Source: Whitmania pigra
Lineage: Eukaryota; Annelida; Clitellata; Hirudinida; Haemopidae
Direction of reading: 5' to 3'
Assembly (NCBI GenBank): GCA_021613335.1
Contig: JAJTWR010000011.1
Location: 258,501-322,500 of the forward strand
Length of the DNA: 64,000 bases
Position numbers and translations under genes: made by a program
Shown: positions 27,861-49,820 of the stretch, piece by piece
Numbering within the stretch: the stretch's first letter is position 1
How the letters are laid out: every line of letters starts with the position of its first letter
The notes under the pieces: model-generated
What the model saw: the letters and a program-made list of their open reading frames with translations, nothing else
Databases searched by the model: none
Told to the model about the DNA's origin: nothing

Positions 27861-29272
27861 TTTAAAAAGTGATTAGAATGAAATTATTTAATAATTAAGT
27901 TGAATTGAATTAAAATGTTTATATTCAAATCTGCTCTTCAAAGATTCTTGAACTGTTATCATTAATATTAAGTATATTAATAAAAAAAAACCCATTATTA
28001 ATCACTATTCGACATACTGAAAAGCTTTAACTCGGCTGAAATTGGCAGTTTTGACCATAAAAAAGACATTATAAAAATGAATAGAGAAAAAGTCTAAGAA
28101 ATTAAAATAATTATCGAATAAGATTTTATTTATTTACAAATTTGTCAGTCTCTTAAAGTTCCAATCTAATGATCCTAACCATTCGTTCGTTAGTTCGATA
28201 TATATCAGAGTTATCTTGAGTTATGATAAGTAGATAGTAGAAGATACTATTGTAGATAAGGAAACTATCCATGCGGATACGGTAGATAAATTTAGGATAC
28301 ACCTAAGTAAGTTTGGTAAAAGTTAGAGTTAAACAGAAAAAGTCTAATAAGATTAAGTAATAAACAGAGTGGATATTGCAGAGTTATCGATTTTCTTAAC
28401 CGCTTTAAATAATTGTTGTGCTACGCTGTGTCATGTCATTTGATTAAGGATCAAGTCATTTTTTTTTTTAAATTTAAACAATAAAGTTTATTGAACTTAT
28501 TTTCGATATTGATATGATTCAAAACTAAATTTGATTCAAATTAACATTTTGTTTTAAAATTTAAACAATTAATTGATTTGTTTCATAACAAAAGAAGCAG
28601 ACATTAATCATAATCTTCCTTATCGCGATTACAGTAGTCATTCTTACTACGAAACAACTCAGAGACATGAATAGGGCGCTCTCTTCTACGTCTACGATAT
28701 CCTAAAACAGTTCAACTTCATCCATACCTTGACCAAAGATAAATTTTATAATTATTTTTTTGATCAAGTTTTAATATGTTGGTGATTTCAATGATGGAAG
28801 GTCGGTCAAGATTTATAGCAAAACATGTTCAACTTGTTTGAAGTGTTTGAATTGTTTGAATTGATCAAATGAATTTTCAACAATTTTCAACTATAAGTGA
28901 TTTCTCAGCATTTATAAAAATAGCGTGTAAGGTCAATGCAGGAGAGAGTACTAGGTTTATTACATTACTTTTATAAATATTATAATGCAACAATATCATT
29001 AATTGTATAATTATTACTAATGGTAATAACATAATGTATTAAGTAAATAAATTACCAATATTGTTATTACAGTTATTAAAAGTATAGACAAGACGTGAGG
29101 CATAAACATCAAGATCCACTCTTAAAATCTCCTCTCAAATGACGTAGAAAGCGAGTAACGTGTTTTGAAAATTTCAAATCGACCGAAACTCGAACTTATA
29201 CGTGAAAGACCTTTCATTCCCAATAAGATATTGTTTAATGTAATGTTAAGATAATGTTCTGCATATTTCGGC
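27861..29272. other. Intergenic between the two WSC-EGF paralogs
   Basis: Apart from the LINE 3' remnant at 28248-28425 no feature could be supported. The last few hundred bases should contain the promoter of paralog B. Confidence 0.5.
28248..28425 (+). mobile_element. Diverged 3' end of the CR1-like LINE
   Basis: GATAAGGAAACTATCCATGC, then GATACGGTAGATAAATT, and later CTTAACCGCTTTAAATAATTG match the last codons and 3' UTR of the LINE copies at 9370 and 16162. Many substitutions mark it as much older than those two. It is a severely 5'-truncated copy. Confidence 0.85.
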
Positions 29273-32200
29273 ATGCATTTTATCGGATTTTATGTACTGT
29301 TGTTGTTGTTGTCGTCTTCTCAAAGAGCTAAAACACAAGTATACTATTTCCGAGAGGATGGCATAGAATGTACGAGTACCCATACGAAGGACATTTATGG
29401 AAAAGACTTTGACAAGATTGTCGTCGATTTGAACACCACCAGTTATGTCGATTACGTTTCTATACTTTTTTCCGGTGAGTCGTTCAGACAAGAATTACTT
29501 TAAGTTTACATTACCATTACTGTTAACATTAACGAATTATTTTACATCATCGATTGATTTCGCTATTTCTGATTTTAATCGAAAGAGGACTCTCTGATCG
29601 ACAAGCATGTTAGAGTTTTTGAGAGCACCGTCCACGCACCCAGACATTGTCGAATGGACGAGACGAAACCAAACCCTCGTAAATACGTGTGCAATTGTCC
29701 TGCGAGGATAATATTATTAGAGGGATTAGGCATAATAGCAAACATGACCATCAAATCGGTCGGTAAGCCGCTAATTACTAATTTCCAAAATTACCAAATT
29801 CAGCTTCAAATTATAATTCAATTAATAATTCAATTAATTAATAATTAACTATTGTTATCAGCAGTAAAAAGTTCTGAAAGTAAAAAAAATTTAATCGAGA
29901 AAATTCATCATTGAAGGACTGAAGGTGGAAAACTACGTCGGGTGTTTCGACTCTTCGGAAAATGGCATTCCTTCGAAAAGCCCTGACGACTGCGAATCTA
30001 AATGCCCTGCATCCTCTTATTACGGCATTAAACCGGTGACGAATGATGAATTTGATGAATTTGATGATGTCATAGATATTAATTAATTTTTAATTTTTAA
30101 TTTAATCTTAACATCATCGAATAACTTAACATCGATTCCGACTGCATATCGATATCGAATGCCTAGCGAACTTTGAGAAAAGAATCTATAGATGTTTTGT
30201 AGATCATCAAAAATTCATCATGCATTTTCAATTTAACGTCTCTCATAATCACAGGAGTGATTAATAGCCGCATATTTTGAACGATTACTCTTACATCTCA
30301 GAATGGAAAGTGCATTTGCATCACGGACCTACACTCAATAGAGGAGGTTGGATTCGTTTTGTGCAACCAGGCTTGTTCGAAAAGTTCCAAGTATCTCTGC
30401 GGAAGCTCGGAGCATTTCTCTGTTTATTCGAAAGGTTGTCTTCAACATTTCAAAAAACATTTTCGGTATTTTAACGATTTTAAAATTTATTTTCGAGATT
30501 TTAGCTTATCATTTAATCCCTATTGAAAGGTCTAGTCGAAGTATTGGTGCCATTATAAAAACATGGCAATGAATTTAGAGGGATTTTTTTGCAGTTTAAT
30601 GATAAAGTAATAATAATAATCATTTAATTTTAGTGATAGTTTAATGATAAAATGATAATAATAATATAATAATAATAATAGTTTAATTTTAGTGATAATT
30701 TAATAATAGTAAGTCATTAGCCTCGCACTGTTTTCGAATCATTTAATCACGTTTAAATCTAATGACATGCGAATATTTAAAATTTGAAATTGTTATTAAT
30801 TCAATGAAGCCACCAGGTTATTATTAACGTCTAAAATTAATTAACTAATTAATTTTTTAGTAAATAATTTTAATTAATCTAATTTAATTTAGATTAATTA
30901 ATTTATTTTATTTTAATTAATTAATTAATTTAAAATTTCTTAGACGGATTCCATAAGAATCGTGAAGTGGCCAGTTCTATATGGATGTGCATTTACAGTC
31001 GAGCTGGTTGTCCCAGGTGTATTCCGGGCACATTCGGTTTCAATTGCGAAAGAACAGGTAGCCTTTTATTTGTTAAAAAATTAATTTTTATTAATTAAAG
31101 TTTATTTGTTCATTTGTTTTGTTTAAAATTTTAATTTTTAATTTTTATTTTACCGAGAATGTACCACAAGCAACGGAAATTGTGGTGATAGACCATGCGG
31201 AAGTTATTTGATGGCGGGAACGTACCTGATGTATTCTGTTTGTATGTGCTCACTTGAATCAAGACGCAATGATCACTTGAAGTGCGCGATAGGTATTATT
31301 TAATATTAATTAATTAATGAAATTATTTATTTATTGTTAATTAGTTAATGTCCATCCCAATGTATTGAATGTATTTTGTGCTGAATTACAAACTATGCTT
31401 AAATCTGAAATATAGCAATTCATATATCGATTTTAACCTGAGGAGTTTAGCGATGAATATAAAATTGTTTCTGTTCTTTAGTAATTAAGTTTTACGTTTA
31501 ACTTTTTAACTGCTACATTTTCTGATGTTTCGTTTTGAAGTATGTATTTTTTAGATTATTATATTGTATCACGATTATACCTAACCTTATCGAGATTTTT
31601 AACAAATCATTTCGGATGTTCAAGAAAGTTAAATTTGCACGAGAAAGCAATTTGTTTGAATTCGTCTTTTACTACTGACGTAAAGTTTTTATTAAAGTTA
31701 AACAATTGATTATCAATTAAGATTTCAATTTCCACTTTCAAAATTTAAAATTACGAATTACGAAGCTAAATGATGCTGCATTCAAAGACGTTCTTACTAT
31801 TTCGTTTAATCTTTATTGTTATTAATCATCATCATCATCATCATCGTTATTATTAATCATTTTAATCTTAAATCTTATTATTTCTTTATCCAGTTACTGC
31901 TGGATGTGCTGATGTCGTTTGCGTCAACGGAGATTGCGAAGAGCATTATGATGATTTCAAATGTATTTGCAATCTCGGATTTCATCAACTCAGTAAAGAG
32001 ATCTGTGAAGGTCAGCATATTCCGTTGAATTGAAAGAGAACAATTCATATTGGAATGCATTTCAATTGTGAATTTACACAGACATGAATGAATGCAGTTT
32101 AGCGAACGTCTGCCCAAGAGGTACCACTTGTACCAATACGGTGGGAAATTATGAGTGCCCCTGTAAAGATGGCTACACCAGGGATGAGGGGACAAGCGAC

Positions 32201-34201
32201 AAAAGTTTCTGCAGAGGTTTGTTTTGTTTTCTAGAATTTCATGAAAAAATAATAATAATAATAATAATAAAAAAATTTCTGACCACCCGTTTGATATAAA
32301 TAGCACTAAATGTTTCAACATTTTTGAAATTTTGCTGACTTTAGAAGCTTGTAATACAAAAAAACTGGAAAACATATTCAAATGAAACTTATCATATTTA
32401 GACATTGATAGTTTGAATAAATTGACAAGTTTTTATCAATTAAATAAGCTTAGTTTTCAAAATACTTAGTTTTAAAAAATAGAATTTTTCAAATATTTCA
32501 CAATTCCCTCCAATACAGTAAATCATAAAACATTCAATTTTAAATTATTTAATAGCTTGTAATTAGATAAACAAATCTACCAAATATTACTGCTTTACTT
32601 TTATTAAATATATTTACTTTTTAAAATATTTAATTTCAAAAAGTAGAAATTTTATAAAAATATGTAATTTTCTGAGCTGCATTCCTCTAAAACAGTCACA
32701 AAATATTAATTTATATATTATTTAATAGGCTAAGGTTAAGCAAATAATTCTCTAAAATATCACTGCTCTATCTCATTTACAACATACAACATTATGACAC
32801 ATTAGGTGTGCCCAATTTTCTAAAAAAAAATCAAATTTTAAAAAATAGGGTGACCATGTAAAAATGGTAATACCTTCTGAAATATCGGCCATAACTAACC
32901 AATATTTTGGATTTCCCCATTATGTAGACCAAAGTTAGTTGTGTCAAATTATTATTAATTTTTTTAAAAATACTTTGGTTTGGAAAATGTTTCAAAATTG
33001 ATTGAGTTCATTAGGTGTGACCATCCTGGAATTTCATGAAAATTCTCAAACTTTAAGATTAGGTGAAAACTCGCCAGATTATTTCGTTATTGATAACTTT
33101 GAGTACAAAATCAATCCGTACAATATCGTACAATGTATTACGGTTTAATTTGAAAAATATCTGTAAACGAAATTGTGGATTTCGACGGTATAATATAAAT
33201 AAATAATATTAACCATAGTAATAACAATAACATTAATGCTTAGCAATTAGTAATATAATCAATATAAATATAATATCAAATATAGTATCTAATAAAAATA
33301 AAATAAAAAATAAAAATAATATTAATAATAACTAACACTTTATCCTTTGCTTCATCAAGACGTAAACGAGTGTGAATTCTCGGACATTTTCTGTCCTGGT
33401 AACGTTCAATGCGTCAACTTTCCAGGTGCGTGGGACTGCATTTGCTCCAAAGGAACCATGAAAGTCAAATACTTTATGCACATCGAATGCGAAGGTATGC
33501 CTAAGAATGACGAGTTAATTTATAATTAATAGAAACAAATCAATTAATTAGAAGAAATCCCAATTCGTTTTAACTGTCTCGAATTATCCAGTTGACTTAA
33601 ATCTTTAAATTTTTAATTGAAACAAACCCGAATAAAAATCATATCGCTCGTCATTCAGATATAGACGAGTGTGAAGATGTTAATGCCTGTAACTTGACTT
33701 CGTCATTTTGCATCAACACGAAGGCGTCCTACGCATGCGCATGTTTACCTGGATTCCGGCAAGTTAACACTTTCACCTGTGCATCCAAAAGTGAGTCTAA
33801 ATCTTAAAAAACACAAAAAACACAAAAAACACTAAATAACAATATAAGTCCAAATCATCTCAGTTATGTCACTATTATATAACTATAATCAAATAAATAA
33901 ATAAATTAATTAATTAATAAATAAATAAACAACAATAAAGTTTACAATGTTTTTATTTTCCTGCATTTCAGAAAAGTTTATTGAGACCACCCAAGACTAT
34001 CCTGACGAGATGACCAGTGCCGTTCAAGTGGCCCAAGGTGACTCATCTAGCGGGGTATTAACTTATCTTCTTCTCTTCGGATTTCTATTTTTGCTCGTCA
34101 TCGCGGTTATAATTGCAACGATTTTCATTTCTTTGTCAAAACGAGAAACCAGGCAACCATCTCTGGCGGATGCCACATCGAAGATTTCAGAACTTTATTG
34201 A
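29273..34201 (+). CDS. Type I membrane protein, lectin-like + WSC + EGF, paralog B
   Basis: Eleven exons: 29273-29474, 29586-29762, 29917-30035, 30302-30434, 30944-31057, 31158-31292, 31894-32010, 32082-32216, 33360-33494, 33659-33790, 33972-34201 (TGA), 542 residues, phase-consistent. Signal peptide MHFIGFYVLLLLLSSS. Residues 20-126 resemble the same F5/8-like fold (CPARIILLEG, MTIKSVG). WSC domain at 127-209 (YVGCFDS, CESKC, CICITD, CNQAC, YLCG). A short Cys-rich unit follows (CPRCIPGTFGFNC), then an EGF-like unit with NGNCGD as in paralog A, another EGF, and three DxxEC calcium-binding EGFs (DMNEC, DVNEC, DIDEC). A transmembrane helix lies in the last exon (LLLFGFLFLLVIAVIIA) with a 25-residue cytoplasmic tail. 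It has more EGF repeats than paralog A. Exon 5 is 114 bases in both genes. Confidence 0.87.
32279..33060 (+). repeat. Dispersed repeat (shared with 58852-59070)
   Basis: GACCACCCGTTTGATATAAA followed by TAGCA-TAAAT, a gap, TTTTGCTG and later ATTCAAATGAAACTTA recurs near 58855. Inside this copy, two diverged segments around 32450-32640 and 32640-32800 look like internal duplicates. No protein is encoded. It may be a non-autonomous transposon; terminal repeats were not identified. Confidence 0.6.
33848..33935 (+). mobile_element. Short retroposon 3'-tail fragment
   Basis: Copy of the TCCAAATCATCTCAGTTAT / ACTATAATCAAATAAATA family in the last intron of paralog B, with an AT-rich tail to about 33935. 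Confidence 0.65.
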
Positions 34202-35180
34202 GCGACGATTGAAGATTCACTCGACGTTACGACAGCATCATTATAATTAAAATCATTATAATTAACATAATTAACATTATTAATTATTAACATCCTTATA
34301 ATTAACATTATTAATTATTAACATCATTGTAATTAACATCATCATTCGTATTTTGTGAACGCTCTTGAAATAACCTCAGTGTATTACTTGCAACAATAAA
34401 GCATTATTTTCGTTAAAATAAACAAATATAGTTATATTTCGATGGAATTCGATGGTAATTAGGGGAATAATGAAGAAATTATCCGGTCAATACTTAGAAT
34501 GAAAATGACTTTCAGATACTTTAACTAATAAATTTGTAACCTTCATAAAATTTATCTACAATTCTCGTGAACATGGAAAACTTGTTAATTAATAATAAAA
34601 AATAACCTGTTTGTTAATTAGCAGTAAAGTTTGTAAAAGTTAAATTTATTTAGAGAAACAAACGACGACTTTTATAGATTTTAGACCAATTTCCAAATGC
34701 CTTTCCATGTTGCGACGAGTGTCGAAAGTAAGTCCCGTAGTTTGAAATACAAAAATGGCCGATTCCACCAAGGAATGAAATGAAATGCATAGAAATAGTT
34801 CGTCCTATTGATAAGTTGGTTTTTTAATTAATTGATAAGTTGGTTTTTTAATTAATTGATAAGTTGGTTTTTTAATTAATTGATAAGTTGGTTTTTTAAT
34901 TAATTGATAAGTTGGTTTTTAAATTAATTGATAAGTTAAAATAGATTTGTCGCAACAGTGCTTGGTAATAGAACTAGGTATTAGACACTGCTACAGCCTT
35001 TGAATTTGAAAGGAGTTGGATTCAAATTGCCAATTTTTTTTTACAAGCATTTTATTCAACAACATTTTGAAGTGTAAACCGTTCAATTCATATTTTTGTT
35101 TTGAACTTTTGAAGTTACTACAGCTCATACCTGGTTACCCATACCTTCAGAAATGTGGCAAGAATCACTTCTTTACTTAC
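34202..35180. other. Intergenic
   Basis: 3' flank of paralog B. The only structure seen is the 24-base minisatellite at 34808-34939. Confidence 0.5.
34808..34939 (+). repeat. 24-base minisatellite, about 5 copies
   Basis: The unit TTGATAAGTTGG followed by TTTTTTAATTAA is repeated head to tail with almost no variation. Confidence 0.95.
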
Positions 35181-36824
<1,644 letters not shown>

Positions 36825-36839
36825 CTTCGAAAGCAAAAG

Positions 36840-36897
36840 ATGACGATGATGATGATGATGACGATGACGATGACGATGATGACGATGATGATGATGA
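36840..36897 (+). repeat. (GATGAC)/(GAT)n microsatellite
   Basis: A shorter relative of the 35536 repeat, about 50 bases upstream of the TATA box of the calcitonin gene. Confidence 0.9.
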
Positions 36898-36948
36898 TCC
36901 TTACGGCGTCCACTGGCACCGGCGATAGGTAGGAGTTCCCACCGGGTT

Positions 36949-36955
36949 TATAAAA
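36949..36955 (+). promoter_or_regulatory. TATA box and non-coding first exon of the calcitonin-type gene
   Basis: GGGTTTATAAAAGGCCGCC is a strong TATA element in a local GC-rich island (36900-37020). A TCAG initiator-like site follows at about 36971. A first exon of about 40 bases would end at 37020, where GAAA/GTAATA gives a donor. The next acceptor on this strand (ACTACAG at 39006) opens the exon with the start codon. Confidence 0.65.
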
Positions 36956-37728
36956 GGCCGCCAGGAACCGATCAGCCGTGTTAGAAAGAAGGAGGGCTGT
37001 CTTTGACGAGGATTTGGAAAGTAATACATTTTGTTATTCTTTTTATTTAGAATTGAATAGTAACTTTTTTAAATAAATTATTATTATTATTAAGAGAAGA
37101 GATTTTGATTAAGTGATCATGTTAAACATTAAATAATATTATATGAAGTTATAGTTATTAAATAAATTAATATTAGTAATAATTTAGAAATATTAATAAT
37201 TTTTTTTGTCAGCGCAATTCTTTAGTAGTTTATTATAATAATTTAAATTTAAATAATATTTTTTTAAAATAAGGCTTAGGTAAGAACAATTATGCAACAT
37301 TGTTGTAGATGATAATGATAATAAAAATTGAGATTAATAATGACTCAAGTAAACATTGTTAACAAAAATGTCAACTTTTGTTTTGAAAATTACTTTTTTA
37401 AATTTCTTTTTGGAGTGAAATTTTTTTTAAAAATTAATTTCTTACTTTCGAAATTGAGAATTTGTAGCAGGGTCTGCAATTTTAACTGCTTTTTAAAAGT
37501 GTCATGACATATTATTTTATTTTATGTTATTTTATTTTATTTTATTTTATGCCATCATATTTTCTCTTGTTATCTATCCACTATCCATCATTCCTTGCTT
37601 AAAGTTAAAATTACGATTTAGATAATCATGAATTGTAAAACAGATACGTGTTAAATAAAACTGCTACTATTGTTGCATCGTAATTAAAAAATAATTATAA
37701 ATTGGTAATAATTAAATTGTGAAAAAAG

Positions 37729-37757
37729 GACTATAATCAAATAAACAAACAAACATT
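37729..37757 (+). mobile_element. Short retroposon tail fragment
   Basis: AAGGACTATAATCAAATAAA followed by CAAACAAAC: the tail of the same family seen at 24412 and 42562, here in intron 1 of the calcitonin-type gene. Confidence 0.55.
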
Positions 37758-39017
37758 GTGAATTATCAGTGCTTACAAATTTAATTAATTTCTGAACCAT
37801 AAACAGCGCTTGCAGACCATTAAATATTTAAGAATTGCTATTTTTTTGTAATATTTCGATGCGCGAAATTCATATTTGTTTCCAAAGCGTAAATGAATGA
37901 AATCACGAAATTCGAGTTTTAAAATTTTAACAAAAAGTTATACAACATAAATAAATTAAGAAAATATAAAAAAAAATCATGTAAAAATCAACAATATGCT
38001 CGGTGCAAATGCTTTCGTTGTAAACACACATTTTCCACATTTTCCAGGATTTCCTGACGCATCTTATTTTAGCGCCGCGCACCCGGTAGCGCCATGAGGT
38101 GAAATGGAAGCGCCAAAAATCATTGCCAATCGTCGTAAACTAAACCGTGCGGGTCAGAAATCGAACTAGTAGGATTAAACCCCATCTGAATAGGTCAAGA
38201 AATTGGACCTTGGGATTATGGTTAGGGTTAGAGTTGAGCAGATTGTCTTATGGAATATGCAAATTACCGAGGCTAAGTCTTACTTAAGATGCTTTAAGAT
38301 TCCTCATTCGGTATTCGCCTTTCGTTCGTCTTGCATCAGTAAGAAGAGATCTAAAGTTATGAAAATTATGAAAATTATGAAAATTATACTCGGCGCGAGT
38401 AATTTTTTTAAGCCAGATTTTGGATAATTTGTCGATTAATCAGTGCCACGGCGGTGTGAGCTAAATCATTGCAATATTGGTCTAGATGAGTCTTTATAAA
38501 TTGTTGTAATTTCGATTACATGAAATATTTATTTATGCTTTCTTTTCCCAGAGTAGTAAACGACTTTGGGTAAAACCTAAATGTCGTTATCTTTTGGTAA
38601 CATTTTGTTGTTAATCATAATCAGTAAAGAAAATTTTTTCAAGTGTTGATATTAGATGCTCAATTTGTTTCAAATTCTCTTTCTATTTTGAGGAACATTT
38701 AAAAATCATTTCATGAACTTTGGAACAGCTGGAATGATTGCATCGATGATACTTAAGTATTTTATATCATCTAATAGGGTTTTTTAAATTAATTTTCATT
38801 AATAAATTTACGCGTTATCCAGGATATTTGCAACGGCCCTTTCCCAAATTACGTCCCTGGATTAAGCGCTTTAAGACGGAAATAAAAAAATGTATAAAAT
38901 AATGTGCATAACTTACCTTCAAAACAAACACAATTTAAAAAGATACATTTTTAATTTGATTAAGTAACAAATTACAATTATTCATTCACTCTCTACTCCA
39001 CTACAGGTATAACAGCA

Positions 39018-47176
<8,159 letters not shown>

Positions 47177-47473
47177 ACAGGGGATGATGGTCAGATTTCG
47201 GTCGCCCCCAAAAAAACATTTGCGACCATTTGACGCGGAGTTTTATCGGCTGCTTGGCAAATATGGATTTCTTTCTGTTGTTGTCTTATTGGGCACTTAA
47301 ATGCATTCAAAATCAATTTATTGACACAAATACTTGATGGTTGAAATAAGATGTTAACACATCAAAAGGTGTCTGAAATGATGTTTCATGAACTGGCGTC
47401 GAATTGAAATAGTGCTTGACAAAGGCAGAAACGCATTCGTTAGAGCCGTGAAATATTTCTTACCAAGCGAGAA

Positions 47474-49810
47474 AAACATGTCGTGAATTATCACCTAAAC
47501 CGACAAATCATAAATCTCAAGACCATGAATCTTAGGACATTTCTTACATTTTCAGCTGAGAAAAACATCTGACATTTATTAATAATATAAAAATAATATT
47601 AATTATGTAAAAATATAATAATAATAATTATTATTATCGTTATTATAACTCTCTCCACGAGCAGATTTGCAAAACACAATAATTCGGTCTCATTAATAAA
47701 CCAACGTTGCTGTATAACTAGCAATTTATTAATAATTATATTTTACTATCATCAAAGCACATTGAAAAATGTTTGAGGTTCATGCAGAGATCTTTAAAGT
47801 TTATCAGGAATAGAATAGAAGGGGTACTTGAACTGAGAATGAGTGCGACACCACAATGGCAGATATGCTGGGCTATATTTTCCAGTTAACTAAAATTACG
47901 ATATATATATATATAAAAAATCCACTAATAATAATTAACTATTAAGATTAATTCACATTAATTATAGATCACCGATTTTGATTGTCTAGAAATGTGAAAT
48001 CTGAAATTTTCTACATTGCGACACATCCAGCTGTTTAATAAACGAGAAAATAGTGAAAGTTTGAAAGCAAAATATTAATCGAATGTCAATGAGTACAAGT
48101 CACGACGTAACACTATTTTTAAACTAAAAATAACGACAGTAAATTTCAAAAAGGGGTGTTTTCCTTGTAATTTTGTCACCACCGGAAAGAAAGCTCATCT
48201 CGTCCTAAGTTTCAAAATTGGCCACGGCTTGGCACAAGACACACTTCATATAAGAACAAAGCATATCATCCCATTTAAGATCAGCACTGATCAAGGTCAT
48301 GCAACTTTCCGGTGGAAACAGGAATACGCTGGGTTGTTGAAAACCCCAATTAGTAAACCCAGTCGTGTAGGATTCGAACGGGTTCGGTTTCCATCTGAAT
48401 GGGGAATTCCAGACATTTGGGTTGTCCCTCTGTCCTCCGATCCAGATTCTGTTGCTGGTCGGTGAATCTTGCTTAAAGCAGAGACTGTAGAACGGATTAA
48501 CTGCATAAGTTACAGTGTTATGGTTCAGCAAACAGCTATTAGCATAATTGCAATACAAAATATTAAATTCTGGTGTTATACATTGAGACTTTGTCAGCCA
48601 GTAAGTGAAGGCGTCTCTCAAATCCGTAGTGTTTCCAATGCCTGGAAAGGCAATAAATTCCTTTGTTCAATAATTATTTGGTTAGTAATACTAAATTTAT
48701 TAATAGCATGTTAAAAATAATCTTAACTAACTCGAAAGTAACTCGAATAGATGATAACCAGAGTTGAATTATTTTAAATGAACATTAAAAAAAAACGAAA
48801 CAACAAAAGTCTCACTAGTAAGTTTTTATAAATCTTATAATTTTATTTTTTATAAATCTTATCTTTTATAAAAAATAAAAAATATAAAAGATAAGATTTA
48901 TAAAAAATAAAAAAAAGTTAAAATATTATCAGTTAATATTCATCAACTATTCTCAGTCTTACCGACTTTCTGGTAGACTTCACATGGCCCCAAATAATTC
49001 AAAGTAAAAAAGGCCATAAAAGGATTGTAGGTTGTGCCAAAAGGGTCCCAGGTTTGAAGCATGTCGCATCTATTGAGGTAAGGATAATATTGGACCCTCA
49101 GGCACACTATGGATTCTTCGTTCATGCACCTCAGCATGCATTTGAGGGCAGAATTGGCCTTAGAAATCAAGCTTCCCTTCATTTCAAAGCAGTCGTTAAC
49201 TATTTCGAATCTCTTTTCATAGATTTTGTTCAACTCCTTCTGAGATTGACAGGTCTTGAGCAACAAGCCAATCACGATCAACAATTTTAAACTGGACATT
49301 CTGTTACACAGGATCAATCATCCGCGATCATTGAACTTTACTACACTAAAAATCAATTCAGTTGGAGGCGGTCCTTTAAAAAGTCCTGGCCCCCCATAAA
49401 ATTCAGTTTAGGATATTTGCGCCCGTTCCTTAGCAACTGATAGATCGAAGATTTGTCAATGTTGGGATGAAATGGTGTCGAGATGATTTATTTGAATTAA
49501 TTCATCGAAGACGCCATTCTTCGGTAATGTCTTTTATTTGCAAACAATTGATTACCTTCACGTTGTCGACCAAGACTACATGCAATTGCTTTGAAAAACT
49601 TTCCTCTGAACCTTGCATTTCCAGGATTGTTCCTCTGCTTAGGCAATAGAACAAGTTTGGAAAAATAGTCAACTTATAATTAACTAATTCTTGAGCTTAC
49701 AAAGCATACAACTCTTCGCAAATGTATGAATAAAGAATAATTAACCTTATAAGCCTATGAGCCAGTGTTCATCTAACAATAGTTTAATTAATAAGATTGC
49801 CCAAATGAAT
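47474..49810. repeat. Tandem segmental duplication, left unit
   Basis: From AACATGTCGTGAATTATCAC onward this unit matches 49821-52075 over coding exons, intron, UTRs and flanks. Identity is high in the exons; small indels (for example near 47880 against 50140) occur outside them. It carries the shorter lectin gene. Confidence 0.9.
48205..49299 (-). CDS. Secreted PAN-like + C-type-lectin protein, truncated paralog
   Basis: Exon 1 is 49299-48963 (ATG chosen at MSSLKLL by homology to the neighbour; an in-frame ATG also exists at 49317). Exon 2 is 48641-48205 (TAG). The product would be 257 residues: signal peptide ending near TCQS, a Cys-rich PAN/apple-like region (CFEMKGS, CMLRCMNEES, CDMLQ), and the second part of a C-type-lectin domain (IWIGGQRDN, ESCMTL, WDDMLC, CVLCQ). 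Compared with the neighbour at 50444-51523, the first 41 residues of exon 2, with three cysteines, are deleted. The new acceptor would be CCTTTCCAG at 48642, formed from former coding sequence and still in phase. It could be a functional short lectin or a pseudogene. Calcium/sugar binding is doubtful because the QPx motif is QPS. Confidence 0.75.
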
Positions 49811-49820
49811 CCTATTTCCT

